From Bacillota bacterium (GTDB lineage Bacteria > Bacillota > Bacilli > Paenibacillales > UBA4045), in the NCBI GenBank assembly GCA_023441055.1, contig JAEZQY010000061.1, positions 124,001 to 188,000 of the forward strand: a DNA stretch of 64,000 bases. Reading direction: 5' to 3'. A program made the position numbers and the translations under genes. Position 1 is the stretch's first letter; each line of letters starts with the position of its first letter. The notes beneath the pieces are model-generated. The model did no database searches. It saw nothing but the letters and a program-made list of their open reading frames with translations, and was not told the DNA's origin. This document shows positions 1 to 8,781 of the stretch, piece by piece.

Positions 1-106
1 ATTGGAACTCGATTACCGCGCGAATGCGCAGGCCGTGATCGATAATCGGCCAATCGTACCTCCCAATGTGACGCAGAAGGAGCGGAAGAAATTGCTCTGG
101 TGGTAG
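1..106 (+). CDS. C-terminal end of an unidentified protein (partial)
   Basis: An open frame enters from the left edge and ends at TAG 104-106. The visible 34 residues end in a basic, tryptophan-rich tail (KKLLWW). I do not recognise the family. The next gene (ugd) starts 45 bp later on the same strand, so this may be the upstream member of a polysaccharide or nucleotide-sugar operon; that is inference from position only. Confidence 0.5.
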   Translation, partial: LELDYRANAQAVIDNRPIVPPNVTQKERKKLLWW

Positions 107-151
107 CTACGCATTCGGGAGGACCTAATTAGACAGAGAGGAAGGAATTTC

Positions 152-1321
152 ATGAGCAGGATCGCAATAGCAGGGATAGGTTATGTCGGACTATCGAATG
201 CCGTTTTATTAGCACAGCATCATGAGGTCATTCTACTCGATATCATTGCGGAAAAAGTGGCGATGGTGAATGATCGAAAGTCACCTATTATAGATAATGA
301 AATCGAAGAGTACCTAGCAACTAAGGAGCTGAATTTAACAGCAACCATGGATGCTCGCAGCGCTTATCAAGATGCTGAATATATCCTTGTCTCTACGCCG
401 ACCAACTATGATCCGGAGAAGAATTATTTTAACACACAGACTGTGGAATCGGTCATCGCGGATGCGCTGTCCATTAATCCGGATGCCGTAATCATTATTA
501 AATCGACTGTACCTGTGGGCTATACGGTTAGAGTTAGAGAGATGTTTCACACGGATAACATCATCTTCTCACCGGAATTTCTCAGAGAGGGCAGGGCTTT
601 ATATGATAACTTATATCCTTCGCGCATCATTGTCGGTGAGCAATCGGATAGAGCTAGGAAGTTTGCTCATTTATTATTGGAGGGTGCCCTTAAGCAGGAT
701 GTGCCTGTCTTGTTGACGAATTCGACGGAAGCAGAAGCGATTAAGTTATTCGCTAATACGTATCTAGCTCTGCGAGTCGCCTATTTCAATGAGCTGGATT
801 CGTATGCCGAGATCAGGGGACTGGATACACAGCAGATTATTGAAGGAGTCAGTCTGGATCCTCGGATTGGGGCTCATTACAATAATCCCTCATTCGGTTA
901 TGGGGGATACTGTCTACCTAAAGATACGAAGCAGCTATTAGCTAATTACTCGGATGTGCCGAATAACATCATGACGGCGATCGTTGATGCGAATCGTACG
1001 AGGAAGGATCATATCGCCGATATGATATTAAGAAGGAAACCTAGTGTGGTAGGCATCTATAGACTGACTATGAAGATGGACTCAGATAACTTCAGACAAT
1101 CGGCTATTCAAGGTGTTATGAAACGTATTAAAGCCAAGGGTATTGAGGTTGTGGTGTATGAGCCTGCGCTGCATGAGGAGAAGTTTTTCAATTCCAGGGT
1201 AGTGCGAGATTTCGAAGAGTTTAAGCGGATCTCCGATGTGATTGTGGCGAATAGACGTTCAGCTTCCTTGAGCGATGTGGAAGAGAAAGTGTATACAAGG
1301 GATTTGTTCAGTCGTGATTAA
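152..1321 (+). CDS. ugd: UDP-glucose 6-dehydrogenase
   Basis: Oxidises UDP-glucose to UDP-glucuronate with two NAD+ in the cytoplasm, feeding exopolysaccharide or teichuronic acid synthesis. The 389 residues contain the N-terminal Rossmann motif GIGYVGLS (8-15), the STVPVG segment (118-123), the FSPEFLREG motif and the catalytic cysteine in [10 protein letters not shown] (Cys254). Length and motif wording match the short enterobacterial-type Ugd (about 388 aa) very closely, which is uncommon for the usual Bacillus TuaD/YtcA type (about 440 aa). An AGGAAGGA ribosome site precedes the ATG. galU, which makes the substrate, follows 53 bp downstream. The gene is visibly richer in A/T codons than galU, compatible with separate acquisition. 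Confidence 0.93.
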   Translation: MSRIAIAGIGYVGLSNAVLLAQHHEVILLDIIAEKVAMVNDRKSPIIDNEIEEYLATKELNLTATMDARSAYQDAEYILVSTPTNYDPEKNYFNTQTVESVIADALSINPDAVIIIKSTVPVGYTVRVREMFHTDNIIFSPEFLREGRALYDNLYPSRIIVGEQSDRARKFAHLLLEGALKQDVPVLLTNSTEAEAIKLFANTYLALRVAYFNELDSYAEIRGLDTQQIIEGVSLDPRIGAHYNNPSFGYGGYCLPKDTKQLLANYSDVPNNIMTAIVDANRTRKDHIADMILRRKPSVVGIYRLTMKMDSDNFRQSAIQGVMKRIKAKGIEVVVYEPALHEEKFFNSRVVRDFEEFKRISDVIVANRRSASLSDVEEKVYTRDLFSRD

Positions 1322-1330
1322 TCGCAGCTC

Positions 1331-1339
1331 TGGTATAAT
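1331..1339 (+). promoter_or_regulatory. Candidate extended -10 promoter of galU
   Basis: TGG-TATAAT lies 35 bp before the galU start, between ugd and galU. It fits an extended -10 (TGnTATAAT) and would allow galU to be transcribed separately. No convincing -35 hexamer lies at 16-18 bp, so this is a moderate call. Confidence 0.4.
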
Positions 1340-1374
1340 GCTTATAATAACCTGAATAACTTACGGAGGTACTC

Positions 1375-2247
1375 ATGATCGTACGTAAAGCAATAATCCC
1401 AGCGGCCGGGCTAGGCACGCGATTCCTGCCTGCGACGAAGGCGCAGCCCAAAGAGATGCTGCCGATCGTGGACAAGCCGACGCTGCAATATATTATCGAG
1501 GAAGCGGTCGACTCCGGGATCGAGGAGATTCTGATCATCACGGGACGGAATAAGAAGTCGATTGAGGATCATTTTGATAAGTCGGTGGAATTGGAACTGG
1601 AGCTTGAAGCGAAGGAGAAGTACGAGCTGCTGGAGGAGGTTCGCAAGATCTCGAATATGGTGAATATTCACTATATTCGGCAGAAGGAGCCGCGCGGGCT
1701 GGGTCATGCCATCTATTGCGCGAAGAGCTTCATCGGGAATGAGCCGTTCGCGGTGCTGCTAGGCGATGATATTGTGCATAGTGAGAAGCCATGCCTGAAG
1801 CAGCTGATTGAGGTGTTCGATTACTACAAGAGCAGCGTGCTGGGTGTGCAGGAGGTGGCGTCCCAGGACGTGAATAAGTATGGGATTGTGAAGGGGCAGC
1901 AGATCGAGGACAAGGTATTCCGGGTGCAAAATCTAGTCGAGAAGCCGGACCTGGAACAGGCGCCTTCTAATGTGGCTATTCTAGGCAGATATATTATCCG
2001 TCCTGCCATCTTCGAGATTCTGGAGCACACGGAGCCGGGCAGCGGCGGTGAGATACAGCTGACTGATGCGCTGAATGTATTGGCGCGCAGTGAAGCGGTG
2101 TATGCCTATAACTTCGAGGGACGCCGCTATGATGTGGGGGACAAGCAGGGCTTCCTAGAGGCGACGGTGGAGTACGCGCTACGGCGGGAGGATCTGAGAG
2201 AGCCATTCCTGGCGTATCTGCGCGGGATTACCGAGAAAATGTCGTAA
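1375..2247 (+). CDS. galU: UTP--glucose-1-phosphate uridylyltransferase
   Basis: Makes UDP-glucose from UTP and glucose-1-phosphate, the substrate of the upstream Ugd and of GalE encoded at 25.8 kb. The 290-residue length is normal for bacterial GalU. The nucleotide-binding signature AAGLGTRFLPATK lies at residues 10-22, followed by the conserved PKEMLP (Lys26), a LLGDD metal-binding segment near residue 128 and a VEKP motif. The ATG follows a strong ACGGAGGT ribosome site. Codon usage is more G/C-rich than in ugd. Family assignment is firm; paralogues such as YngB/GtaB cannot be separated by eye. Confidence 0.95.
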   Translation: MIVRKAIIPAAGLGTRFLPATKAQPKEMLPIVDKPTLQYIIEEAVDSGIEEILIITGRNKKSIEDHFDKSVELELELEAKEKYELLEEVRKISNMVNIHYIRQKEPRGLGHAIYCAKSFIGNEPFAVLLGDDIVHSEKPCLKQLIEVFDYYKSSVLGVQEVASQDVNKYGIVKGQQIEDKVFRVQNLVEKPDLEQAPSNVAILGRYIIRPAIFEILEHTEPGSGGEIQLTDALNVLARSEAVYAYNFEGRRYDVGDKQGFLEATVEYALRREDLREPFLAYLRGITEKMS

Positions 2248-2327
2248 GCAAGGATACGCACTCGTCTGATCTGGGCAAATCTCCGCTGGCACCGATCACG
2301 CCCCGGACGATAGCTTGCGGCCCCTAA

Positions 2328-2600
2328 GAGACGAAGGCTGCCGAGGAAGCGGAGCCGTCCAGTGATGCGCCGCCGCGGCCATTGGATGCAGCAGATACAG
2401 CTCCTAATCCAGATCGCGAGCCTGCTGCTGAGAAGTCTGATGGCGAAGACGCCGAGCAGCAACTGACAGCTGCTGAAGCTGAGCGAGGGTATTCGGCAGC
2501 GATCTCTGCTGAGGCTGCGCAGGAGGTGCAGGAGTCTGCTACTTACCGATCCTCCTATAAATCACAGAAGACCCAGGCTAAGGCCAAGTATGGTCTCTAA
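2328..2600 (+). pseudogene. Possible remnant of an Ala/Glu/Pro-rich protein
   Basis: Between galU and the protease remnant a 91-codon frame stays open after an in-frame stop at 2325 and ends at 2598-2600. Its composition is rich in Ala, Glu, Pro and Ser, ending in a Lys/Tyr-rich tail, and the frame just upstream reads similarly in another phase, as if a frameshift had occurred. There is no good start codon with a ribosome site. I do not recognise it; it may be decayed coding sequence or a chance frame. Confidence 0.22.
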
Positions 2601-2603
2601 CTG

Positions 2604-3081
2604 TTATTCTGCTCTGGCCAGGAACTTGTTTACCTCCTTCGCGGAGATCGCGAAGCTGATGTAATCGAGCTGCTAGTCCTGACTGGACACCACCCCGACG
2701 ACTTCTCCCTGCGCATTCGCCAGCGGTCCGCCTGAGGAGCCTGTCGTCACCCTGGCATCGAATTGCAGCATGTCCCACTTGCTCCCGCTGATGATACCCT
2801 TGGATATCGTAAACTTATAGGTAGAGGGATTACCCGCAGCAAGCACACCACTCTTGGTAGATCAACTTCGCTTCACAGCGATTACCACTATACGTCTCGA
2901 ACCGAATCGCGTTGCCATTCTTCACAACATGGTAATTGGTCAGGATACGGTTTGACGCAATATAAGCTGCTGCGACGCATCGATGATCGCTTGATCCTCT
3001 GGGGTGAAGACGCGGTCAGCATAGGAAATTGGAATGAATGCGAAGAACAGGATGAGGGAGTGTCAGGGTATATTTTCGCAT
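2604..3081 (-). pseudogene. Broken secreted trypsin-like (HtrA-type) serine protease
   Basis: Reading the minus strand and allowing frame changes gives a coherent protein: an N-terminal MRKYTLT start with a hydrophobic signal segment ending in SYA, the catalytic-histidine motif ILTNYHVV, a later GNPSTYKFTISKGIISG stretch and the catalytic-serine motif TGSSGGPL, ending with ISFAISAKEVNKFL. These are hallmarks of trypsin_2/DegP-like proteases. At least two frameshifts interrupt it (one in the signal peptide, one or more between signal and His motif), the segment that should carry the catalytic Asp is missing, and an in-frame TAG sits at 2674-2676 after VVSSQD. About 159 codons remain. No functional protease can come from it. 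Confidence 0.75.
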
Positions 3082-3190
3082 GGGAAGGGATATCGTCCGC
3101 AAATAACGTTACATTATGTATCACTATCGTAGCATGGATTGCAAAGCATGTCTAGTAGGTAATGATAGGTTCTAACCTCTAAAAAAATCA

Positions 3191-3237
3191 GATACACAAA
3201 CCTCTAAATCAGTTATAATCATGAATATGATTCGACA
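3191..3237 (+). promoter_or_regulatory. Candidate promoter with a Spo0A-box-like site, upstream of 3253
   Basis: A TATAAT -10 hexamer lies at 3214-3219 with a weak -35 (GATACA, 3191-3196, 17-bp spacer). The exact heptamer TTCGACA, the consensus Spo0A box, lies at 3231-3237, just downstream of the expected transcription start. A second box in the other orientation (TGTCGAA, 3294-3300) lies inside the gene. A box in the initially transcribed region would suit repression by Spo0A, as at abrB. A single heptamer is weak evidence on its own. Confidence 0.35.
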
Positions 3238-3252
3238 TGGGAGTGTTGCGCT

Positions 3253-4755
3253 GTGAGGGGACATAAGAAGAGTAGTGGGAAAGACAAGAAGAGTGTCGAA
3301 CGATCGAAGAAGCTTGGAAGATCGATTGTCGCTGCTGCAGGAGCCGTTCCCTTGGCGGTTGTTGCTCCAGTCGTATCTACGTATGCTGTTCCGATTCCGG
3401 ATATCGTCGTTACGCAGCCGCTGTCTGTGGCTGTATTTGAGCTGATCGAGACTGTGCTAGGGGGCGACTTCCAGATTGGTGAGAGCATCACGGTCGATTT
3501 GGATGAGATCTTCGAGAATGATGTGGCAGATCTTGAATTAACGATCATTAATCATAATCCCAGCGTAGCGGTAGTCAGCTTGTTGAGCGGAGATCTATAC
3601 ATAGGCGGCAAGAATGCGGGTTCTACTATTGTAGAGCTGACGGCAAGGACCTCCCCATATAGCCCTAGCGTGCATGAGCGATTCGAACTGAGCGTGACAG
3701 CATCAGGCATAGTGGATGGTCCGGAAGAAGATGGCGTTACGATCGATGATATTGTGAGATATATGCAAGCGAATCCTAGTCGTTCGTTCAGCAGCGAGGA
3801 GCTGAGCTATCTGCTCGGTCAGATCAAACCGATTGCACCTTCCGTCAATCATGCTCCGATTAGTACTGGTGATGATTATAATATGTATGTGAAGAAGAAT
3901 GAGGAAGTTACGATTGACTTGAGAGGCCTCTTCTACGATGAGGATGAATTAACTTACGAGGTGCAAGTGCTGTCCAGCGGGTCTACTGTGCACACCGCGA
4001 TTGCAAGCGGCAGCCTATTATCGCTGTCTACACCTGAGTCTGCAAGTGAGTATCCGATTCAATTGCTTGTGACGGGGTCTGATCATCATGCGAGGAATGC
4101 TGAGGCAACCAAGTGGATTAATCTCTATGTACAAAATACAATCCCTACAGTTGCAAACCCTATCGTCGACACGTCTATCTCTCAGGGGGAACTGCTCAAC
4201 TTCACAATCCCTAGTGATACCTTCGAGGATGCCGATGGCATGTATGGATGGAGTTATACGGCAACACTCGCAGGTGGAGCGGCATTGCCAGGCTGGCTGG
4301 GCTTCGATGAATCAACGGGTACCTTCATAGGCGTGCCAGAGTATGGCAATGTCGGTGAGATCACGGTGACCGTGACGTTTATAGATCGCTTCGGGGCGAG
4401 CGTGAGCGATGACTTCACAATCAACGTTGAGAATGTGAATGATCCTCCGATTGGTGATACTACACCAGGTGTATATGATCGTGTTGCCATGGTAGGTCAA
4501 GCATTCAACTACGAGATACCGGAGAGCATCTTCTATGATCCCGATGGAGACGAATACACGCTTCTATTAGTACGGACGGGGATAACGGAGTATGAGGGTG
4601 ATTTGCCGCCGGACTGGTTCTCATTCGATTCAGAGACCCGTACGATCACGGGCATACCAACGGTCGAGGATATTGGCGACAATATCATGTTGATTGAGGC
4701 CAGGGATATCTACGATGCCTACAACTTCATCGTGTTCACGATCACAGTGGAGTAA
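3253..4755 (+). CDS. Secreted protein with dockerin/EF-hand-like module and cadherin-like domains
   Basis: A 500-residue exported protein. A basic N-region (1-23) is followed by a hydrophobic segment ending near VSTYA (45). Residues 65-150 form a beta-rich domain (GESITVDLDEIF), then a helical module around 156-200 (DGVTIDDIVRYMQ...LLGQIKP), then a domain with an acidic FYDEDELTYEV motif near 230, and two cadherin-like/He_PIG repeats at about 299-395 and 405-500 (each with a FEDADG or FYDPDGD Ca-type acidic motif and a GxFIGxP or TITGIP strand). The N-terminal 300 residues match the protein at 10490 closely and that at 6166 more distantly. The GTG start follows a GGGAG site. Function unknown; surface or matrix protein is the best inference. 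Confidence 0.8.
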   Translation: MRGHKKSSGKDKKSVERSKKLGRSIVAAAGAVPLAVVAPVVSTYAVPIPDIVVTQPLSVAVFELIETVLGGDFQIGESITVDLDEIFENDVADLELTIINHNPSVAVVSLLSGDLYIGGKNAGSTIVELTARTSPYSPSVHERFELSVTASGIVDGPEEDGVTIDDIVRYMQANPSRSFSSEELSYLLGQIKPIAPSVNHAPISTGDDYNMYVKKNEEVTIDLRGLFYDEDELTYEVQVLSSGSTVHTAIASGSLLSLSTPESASEYPIQLLVTGSDHHARNAEATKWINLYVQNTIPTVANPIVDTSISQGELLNFTIPSDTFEDADGMYGWSYTATLAGGAALPGWLGFDESTGTFIGVPEYGNVGEITVTVTFIDRFGASVSDDFTINVENVNDPPIGDTTPGVYDRVAMVGQAFNYEIPESIFYDPDGDEYTLLLVRTGITEYEGDLPPDWFSFDSETRTITGIPTVEDIGDNIMLIEARDIYDAYNFIVFTITVE

Positions 4756-4814
4756 GATCTGCTTCTATCGGACGAAACTGAGCTGGAGTGGTGCGTGTTG
4801 TGGATATAGAGAAG

Positions 4815-4864
4815 AAAAAGGACGCCTAGCAGCAGATTACGGAGCTTGCGGCGCCCTTTTTTTT
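4815..4864. terminator. Bidirectional terminator between convergent genes
   Basis: A 12-pair stem (AAAAAGGACGCC pairing with GGCGCCCTTTTT, one mismatch) is followed by a run of eight T on the plus strand and reads as a stem plus five T on the minus strand. It sits between the convergent genes at 3253 and 4905 and would serve both. Confidence 0.8.
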
Positions 4865-4904
4865 GTAATTGGTTCAAGGTTAACGTTAATTTGAATAACC
4901 TTCC

Positions 4905-5909
4905 CTATATGCCATAATATTCCCCGACAAGTGGGAATGAGGCTGTCCACTGATCGTCTAACGTCATCACCTCGACAAGCTCGCCGTCAATAATCTCGAA
5001 GATATTCCAATAGCGCTCGTCGCCTGTGCTGAATGGATTGGTCGGAATGGCATCTGTCACCTGATAGGTGGCTAATAAAGTGTCGCCTTGATAGAGCTTT
5101 ACTGTGGCATTGGAGTCTGCTAGTATTCCGTAAGATGAGTACTGATAAACCCCAAACTTGTAATCCCAGTCAGCATTGGCCATATATATCGTCGTGATTT
5201 CTGGTCCATGACCAGTGGTGATATCGATATCAAGTTCTGCGACTGTCATCTGTTCATAGACATGGCTCGTCACGCTATAATAGAGGTGGAACTGGTCAAC
5301 GCCGACAGTATGTTGGCCGAATAGATGAGAATCCAGATCGCTGGGTGACGTTCCCCAATTGAGAACGATCCGATAGTCATCTACATCGGTCACTGTCAGG
5401 ATGAAGAGGACGTCGTAGTAGTAATTCTCCACCTCTCCATAATAAATGAAGGTCCCTGGTGTGGCGGTGGATGCTTCAGTTATGATCGTATATTCATATT
5501 CATCATTATAACCCCTCCATGTCACAGGCACTTGGATCGTGTTACCTAGATTCGTCTTCGCCTCAACGGTAGCTGGCAATGGATATGTGCTGGTCTCGTA
5601 TGTTGCGGCAGTGACGGTGTTGACCGTAATCGCATCGATCTGAATGATCGTCTCTGGAATAGGATGATAAGGCTTGATCCAGGAGAGTAGATAGGAGGCT
5701 TCAGTAGCCCCTAGTTCTGGATGGACTTTCAGGTAAGTGACCACATCTGTGATGTCCGTGATCTGCGCAGGTGTGAAATCCGGCAGGTTGACAGCCGGCG
5801 GATAATAGTCCTCCCCCTCCCCCTGTGGGTAGGCAGTAACGGGAAGTGCCAATCCTAAAGTATATAGGAAGAGAAACAGTGTGAATAAGGTGAGACTTAG
5901 CTTGCGCAT
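4905..5909 (-). CDS. Secreted protein with Ig-like and YfaP-like domains, distant member of the local family
   Basis: A 334-residue exported protein with a clear signal peptide (MRKLSLTLFTLFLFLYTLGL...VTA, 1-26). Residues 50-80 (TDITDVVTYLKVHPELGATE) resemble the helical module of the three plus-strand paralogues. Residues about 88-175 look like a bacterial Ig-like (Big_4-type) domain with a PVTWRGY strand and a STATPGTFIYYG strand. The C-terminal half (about 180-325) carries LNWGTSPSDLDSHLFG and FHLYYS motifs typical of the YfaP/DUF2135-like domains found at the ends of surface proteins. The ATG follows GAAGGATG, and a good sigma-A promoter lies 36-64 bp upstream. Function unknown. It is inverted between two paralogues, suggesting local duplication and rearrangement. 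Confidence 0.8.
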   Translation of the reverse strand: MRKLSLTLFTLFLFLYTLGLALPVTAYPQGEGEDYYPPAVNLPDFTPAQITDITDVVTYLKVHPELGATEASYLLSWIKPYHPIPETIIQIDAITVNTVTAATYETSTYPLPATVEAKTNLGNTIQVPVTWRGYNDEYEYTIITEASTATPGTFIYYGEVENYYYDVLFILTVTDVDDYRIVLNWGTSPSDLDSHLFGQHTVGVDQFHLYYSVTSHVYEQMTVAELDIDITTGHGPEITTIYMANADWDYKFGVYQYSSYGILADSNATVKLYQGDTLLATYQVTDAIPTNPFSTGDERYWNIFEIIDGELVEVMTLDDQWTASFPLVGEYYGI

Positions 5910-5944
5910 ACATGCACATCCTTCGATAAAATTGATATAACAAT

Positions 5945-5973
5945 ATTATGCAATAGGTTGTTGCCACTGACAA
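5945..5973 (-). promoter_or_regulatory. Sigma-A promoter of the gene at 4905
   Basis: On the minus strand TTGTCA (5973-5968), a 17-bp spacer and CATAAT (5950-5945) give 5/6 matches to each consensus hexamer. The start codon lies 36 bp downstream of the -10. A GTTGCCA/TGGCAAC inverted pair (5960-5966 and 6002-6008) overlaps the spacer and upstream region and could be an operator. Confidence 0.65.
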
Positions 5974-6165
5974 TGCCTTTTACGAGGAAGTTGTCGCTTT
6001 TTGGCAACTATTTTTTTGGGATTGTAAGGACAATGGGAGAAACAGGTTTATGAAAGCCCTTAAGTATGGTACATTGTTGATATCTATGCATATTTTGTCG
6101 TGTGATGCGTTTGTCTAGCAATTGATTCATCTATGATTATATTGATTAGGGAGTGTTGAATTAGA

Positions 6166-8661
6166 ATGATGATTAATCGTCCGAGGAGATGGATTCGGTT
6201 CACGTCCGCGCTTGTCGTACTGTTGATGCTGGCCGGCTTAGTGCCGGTGGCAGTGAGTGCGATGGCTGTTCCGCCGGAAGGAAGTGGCATCGCAGAGGAA
6301 CTTGGGCCGATTGTAGTCGGGGAATCGATTACGATTAGCTTAAACGATATATTCGATGAGTACGAAGTGTCTCAGATCGAGCTCCTTAGCTATAATCCTG
6401 ATGTCGCCGATGGGAGTCTGATAGACGAAGCTATCGTGATATACGGGTATGCTGCGGGTCAGGCGATGATCCGGATTGAATCTGCTTCTCATGGACAATC
6501 GCCTGCGTCTATTGTGGATTATCGGGTTCATGTGTTGCCGATTGCCGGACTGGATCGGACTGGTGATGGCGTAGGCATTGATGATATCGTATATTATATG
6601 GCTCAGAATGTCAGTCAGGCATTCGGTCTGGAACGAGTTAAGGCCCTGTTGGGCCTTATATCTAGTGTGAGTGAACAGGCCAATTCGGCTCCTGTTAGCA
6701 GCTGGCAGCAGTATTCGGTCGAACTGGCAGTTGGGCAGCAGGTTGAGCTAGAACTGGCAGATTTCTTCTATGATGCGGACGGCGATCCATTGTTTTATGA
6801 GCTGGTCGGTGGTGATCCGGGTCCATCTGTACAGTCTCAGCTGAGCAGTGGCATACTCACATTGACCGGAACCAGCCCATCGCAAGGGAGAGTTTATCTG
6901 ACGGTGCAGGCAACCGATGAGGTTGAGGGGACCTATCCGCCCCTGCAGACGATAGCTGTACGAGTGATTGGTGATGATATGCCGAATGAATTCGGGATTA
7001 CGCCTAGTGCTGCTGCGCGCGATCGTTGGGAGCTGCATGGCGGATTCGATGGTGGGTTGTATGTCTATACGTATATCTATCTTCAGAAGTCACTGGAGAA
7101 TGATGAGATGTATGCCAATCCGTATGACTATCATGATGGCATCTTCCAGGGACCTGCTGGGCTGATCGCAGATTATGCCATTACCGATTCGGACGACTAT
7201 CTGGCAGCGTATCCTGTTAAAGTCTATGATGGATCTTTGTCTAGTCCGCTAGAAGAGGGTCAACGGTTTACAGGTGACGCACTCTATCTGGAAATGATTA
7301 ACTTGGAGTCGATCCCAGATCAGCTCCCGCCGCTCACGGTAACCGCATACGACAGCGCAGACCAAGAGCTGGGCAGCTATACCTTGCATTTCAATTTGTT
7401 CATAAACGCAGGTGGATTTGATTACTACATTCCTGCCAATCAAGGCGGTCAGTATTCGGGTATTCTGAATGTGGGTGAGCATTTGGAAGGGCAACTGGAA
7501 GATGACCTTGGATTTATTCTTGGTGAACTAACAGATGAGATGTTCATTGGCTACAGGATGACCCCTTATTCCGAGGTTTATGAACCAATTGTGCCGCAGG
7601 TTGATGCAGCTGTGACCAGAGACGGCATAGCGGCCGGTATATATGCTGAGGATCCGATATTCCACATTGTCAGCGAGTCGAGAGGCATGGCGGAATATGA
7701 GCTTGCGGTTCTTACGGATTCAGGAACAGCCTTCTACTATGTGGTCAGTCTTTATTTTGTAGATGGTGTGCTGGACTTGGAAAATAACGAAACTAGACCT
7801 ATCAACTTGTCGGCCTATGTGCCGCAATCGCATGCTCCAGTGAGCTTTACTGAGGTGGAGCTGCTGCGTGATAATGGGATAATCGTCGACTATGCGCTGG
7901 ACGGTGATGCCCTTACCCTGACTGCAGACACTGTCAATTATGACTATGCATATCCTGAGGTCATCCAATTGGATTATGAACATGCGGGCGGCGAAGATTG
8001 GATTGTGCTCGCAGTCCACGTGTCTGAGAATCAAGCGCCATACGTTAAATACGATTCATATATAACTTATAATTACCAAGTAGGCTACTATGAAACGCCT
8101 GCATTAACGGTCACACAGGGTGTCTATCAGATCTATGATCTGAGTCAGTTATTCATAGATGATGAACATGATCTGATCACCTATACGTTCGCTCCCGATA
8201 TGCCTGGAGACGAGAATGGCCCGCATATTCAGGGTGAAATTCGTGGACATGAATTATGGATCTATGCGCTATCGGCCTGCGAGCCAGTTGTGTACGTGCA
8301 GGCTGTGGACTCACATGGAGCGAGCAGCAGCTATAATATTCGCATTCCGATCTTGACTGTAGCGTCGGCGAACAGCTTTAGCTATACGATCAATTCGGCA
8401 GCGCCAACGGTCACACTTGAGCTGAGCGACTATCTGGGAACGAGTATTCTTAGTGAACCGATTGCGTACAGCTATCGCATTCAGAATGAGAGCGGCGAGC
8501 CGATAGGGAATGATCCGCTCCATGTTCAGCTTAACGTCAGCGAAGCGACTGTTGAGTTGGGAACTGGCGGGAACGGCACGTACTACCTTGTTCTCGTTGC
8601 CAGCGATGATGAGAATGGCATTCGTAGAGAAGCTGTTGTACAGGTCGTTGTGTCTCAATAA
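6166..8661 (+). CDS. Large secreted paralogue with cadherin-like domains
   Basis: An 831-residue exported protein. Signal peptide at 1-33 (LVVLLMLAGLVPVAVSAMA). Residues about 42-125 repeat the VGESITISLNDIF domain of the gene at 3253. The dockerin/EF-hand-like module follows at 129-175, here with the most complete acidic loop of the family (D130, T132, D134, G135, D139, D140). A cadherin-like domain with FFYDADGDPL starts near 200; another LFIDDEHDLITYTF copy lies near 665. The central 270-650 region is beta-rich without recognised motifs. Start at ATG 6166 or 6169 after AGGGAGTG. It is not close enough to its neighbours to be a recent copy. Function unknown; a surface or matrix role is inferred. 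Confidence 0.8.
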   Translation: MMINRPRRWIRFTSALVVLLMLAGLVPVAVSAMAVPPEGSGIAEELGPIVVGESITISLNDIFDEYEVSQIELLSYNPDVADGSLIDEAIVIYGYAAGQAMIRIESASHGQSPASIVDYRVHVLPIAGLDRTGDGVGIDDIVYYMAQNVSQAFGLERVKALLGLISSVSEQANSAPVSSWQQYSVELAVGQQVELELADFFYDADGDPLFYELVGGDPGPSVQSQLSSGILTLTGTSPSQGRVYLTVQATDEVEGTYPPLQTIAVRVIGDDMPNEFGITPSAAARDRWELHGGFDGGLYVYTYIYLQKSLENDEMYANPYDYHDGIFQGPAGLIADYAITDSDDYLAAYPVKVYDGSLSSPLEEGQRFTGDALYLEMINLESIPDQLPPLTVTAYDSADQELGSYTLHFNLFINAGGFDYYIPANQGGQYSGILNVGEHLEGQLEDDLGFILGELTDEMFIGYRMTPYSEVYEPIVPQVDAAVTRDGIAAGIYAEDPIFHIVSESRGMAEYELAVLTDSGTAFYYVVSLYFVDGVLDLENNETRPINLSAYVPQSHAPVSFTEVELLRDNGIIVDYALDGDALTLTADTVNYDYAYPEVIQLDYEHAGGEDWIVLAVHVSENQAPYVKYDSYITYNYQVGYYETPALTVTQGVYQIYDLSQLFIDDEHDLITYTFAPDMPGDENGPHIQGEIRGHELWIYALSACEPVVYVQAVDSHGASSSYNIRIPILTVASANSFSYTINSAAPTVTLELSDYLGTSILSEPIAYSYRIQNESGEPIGNDPLHVQLNVSEATVELGTGGNGTYYLVLVASDDENGIRREAVVQVVVSQ

Positions 8662-8781
8662 TTGTGTTATTATAAAAGCTGAACATGTTATGTGGCACAC
8701 ATTCATACTGTAAGAGACCGGCGATGCTCGGCCAGCTTGATGCATGTCGGAATTCCCTAGTGAAAGGTGAATGGCGTACGA

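Noticed and set aside
2888..3124. 78-codon minus-strand frame
   Set aside because: It is one of the shifted frames of the protease pseudogene; the signal peptide and catalytic motifs need frame changes to be read.
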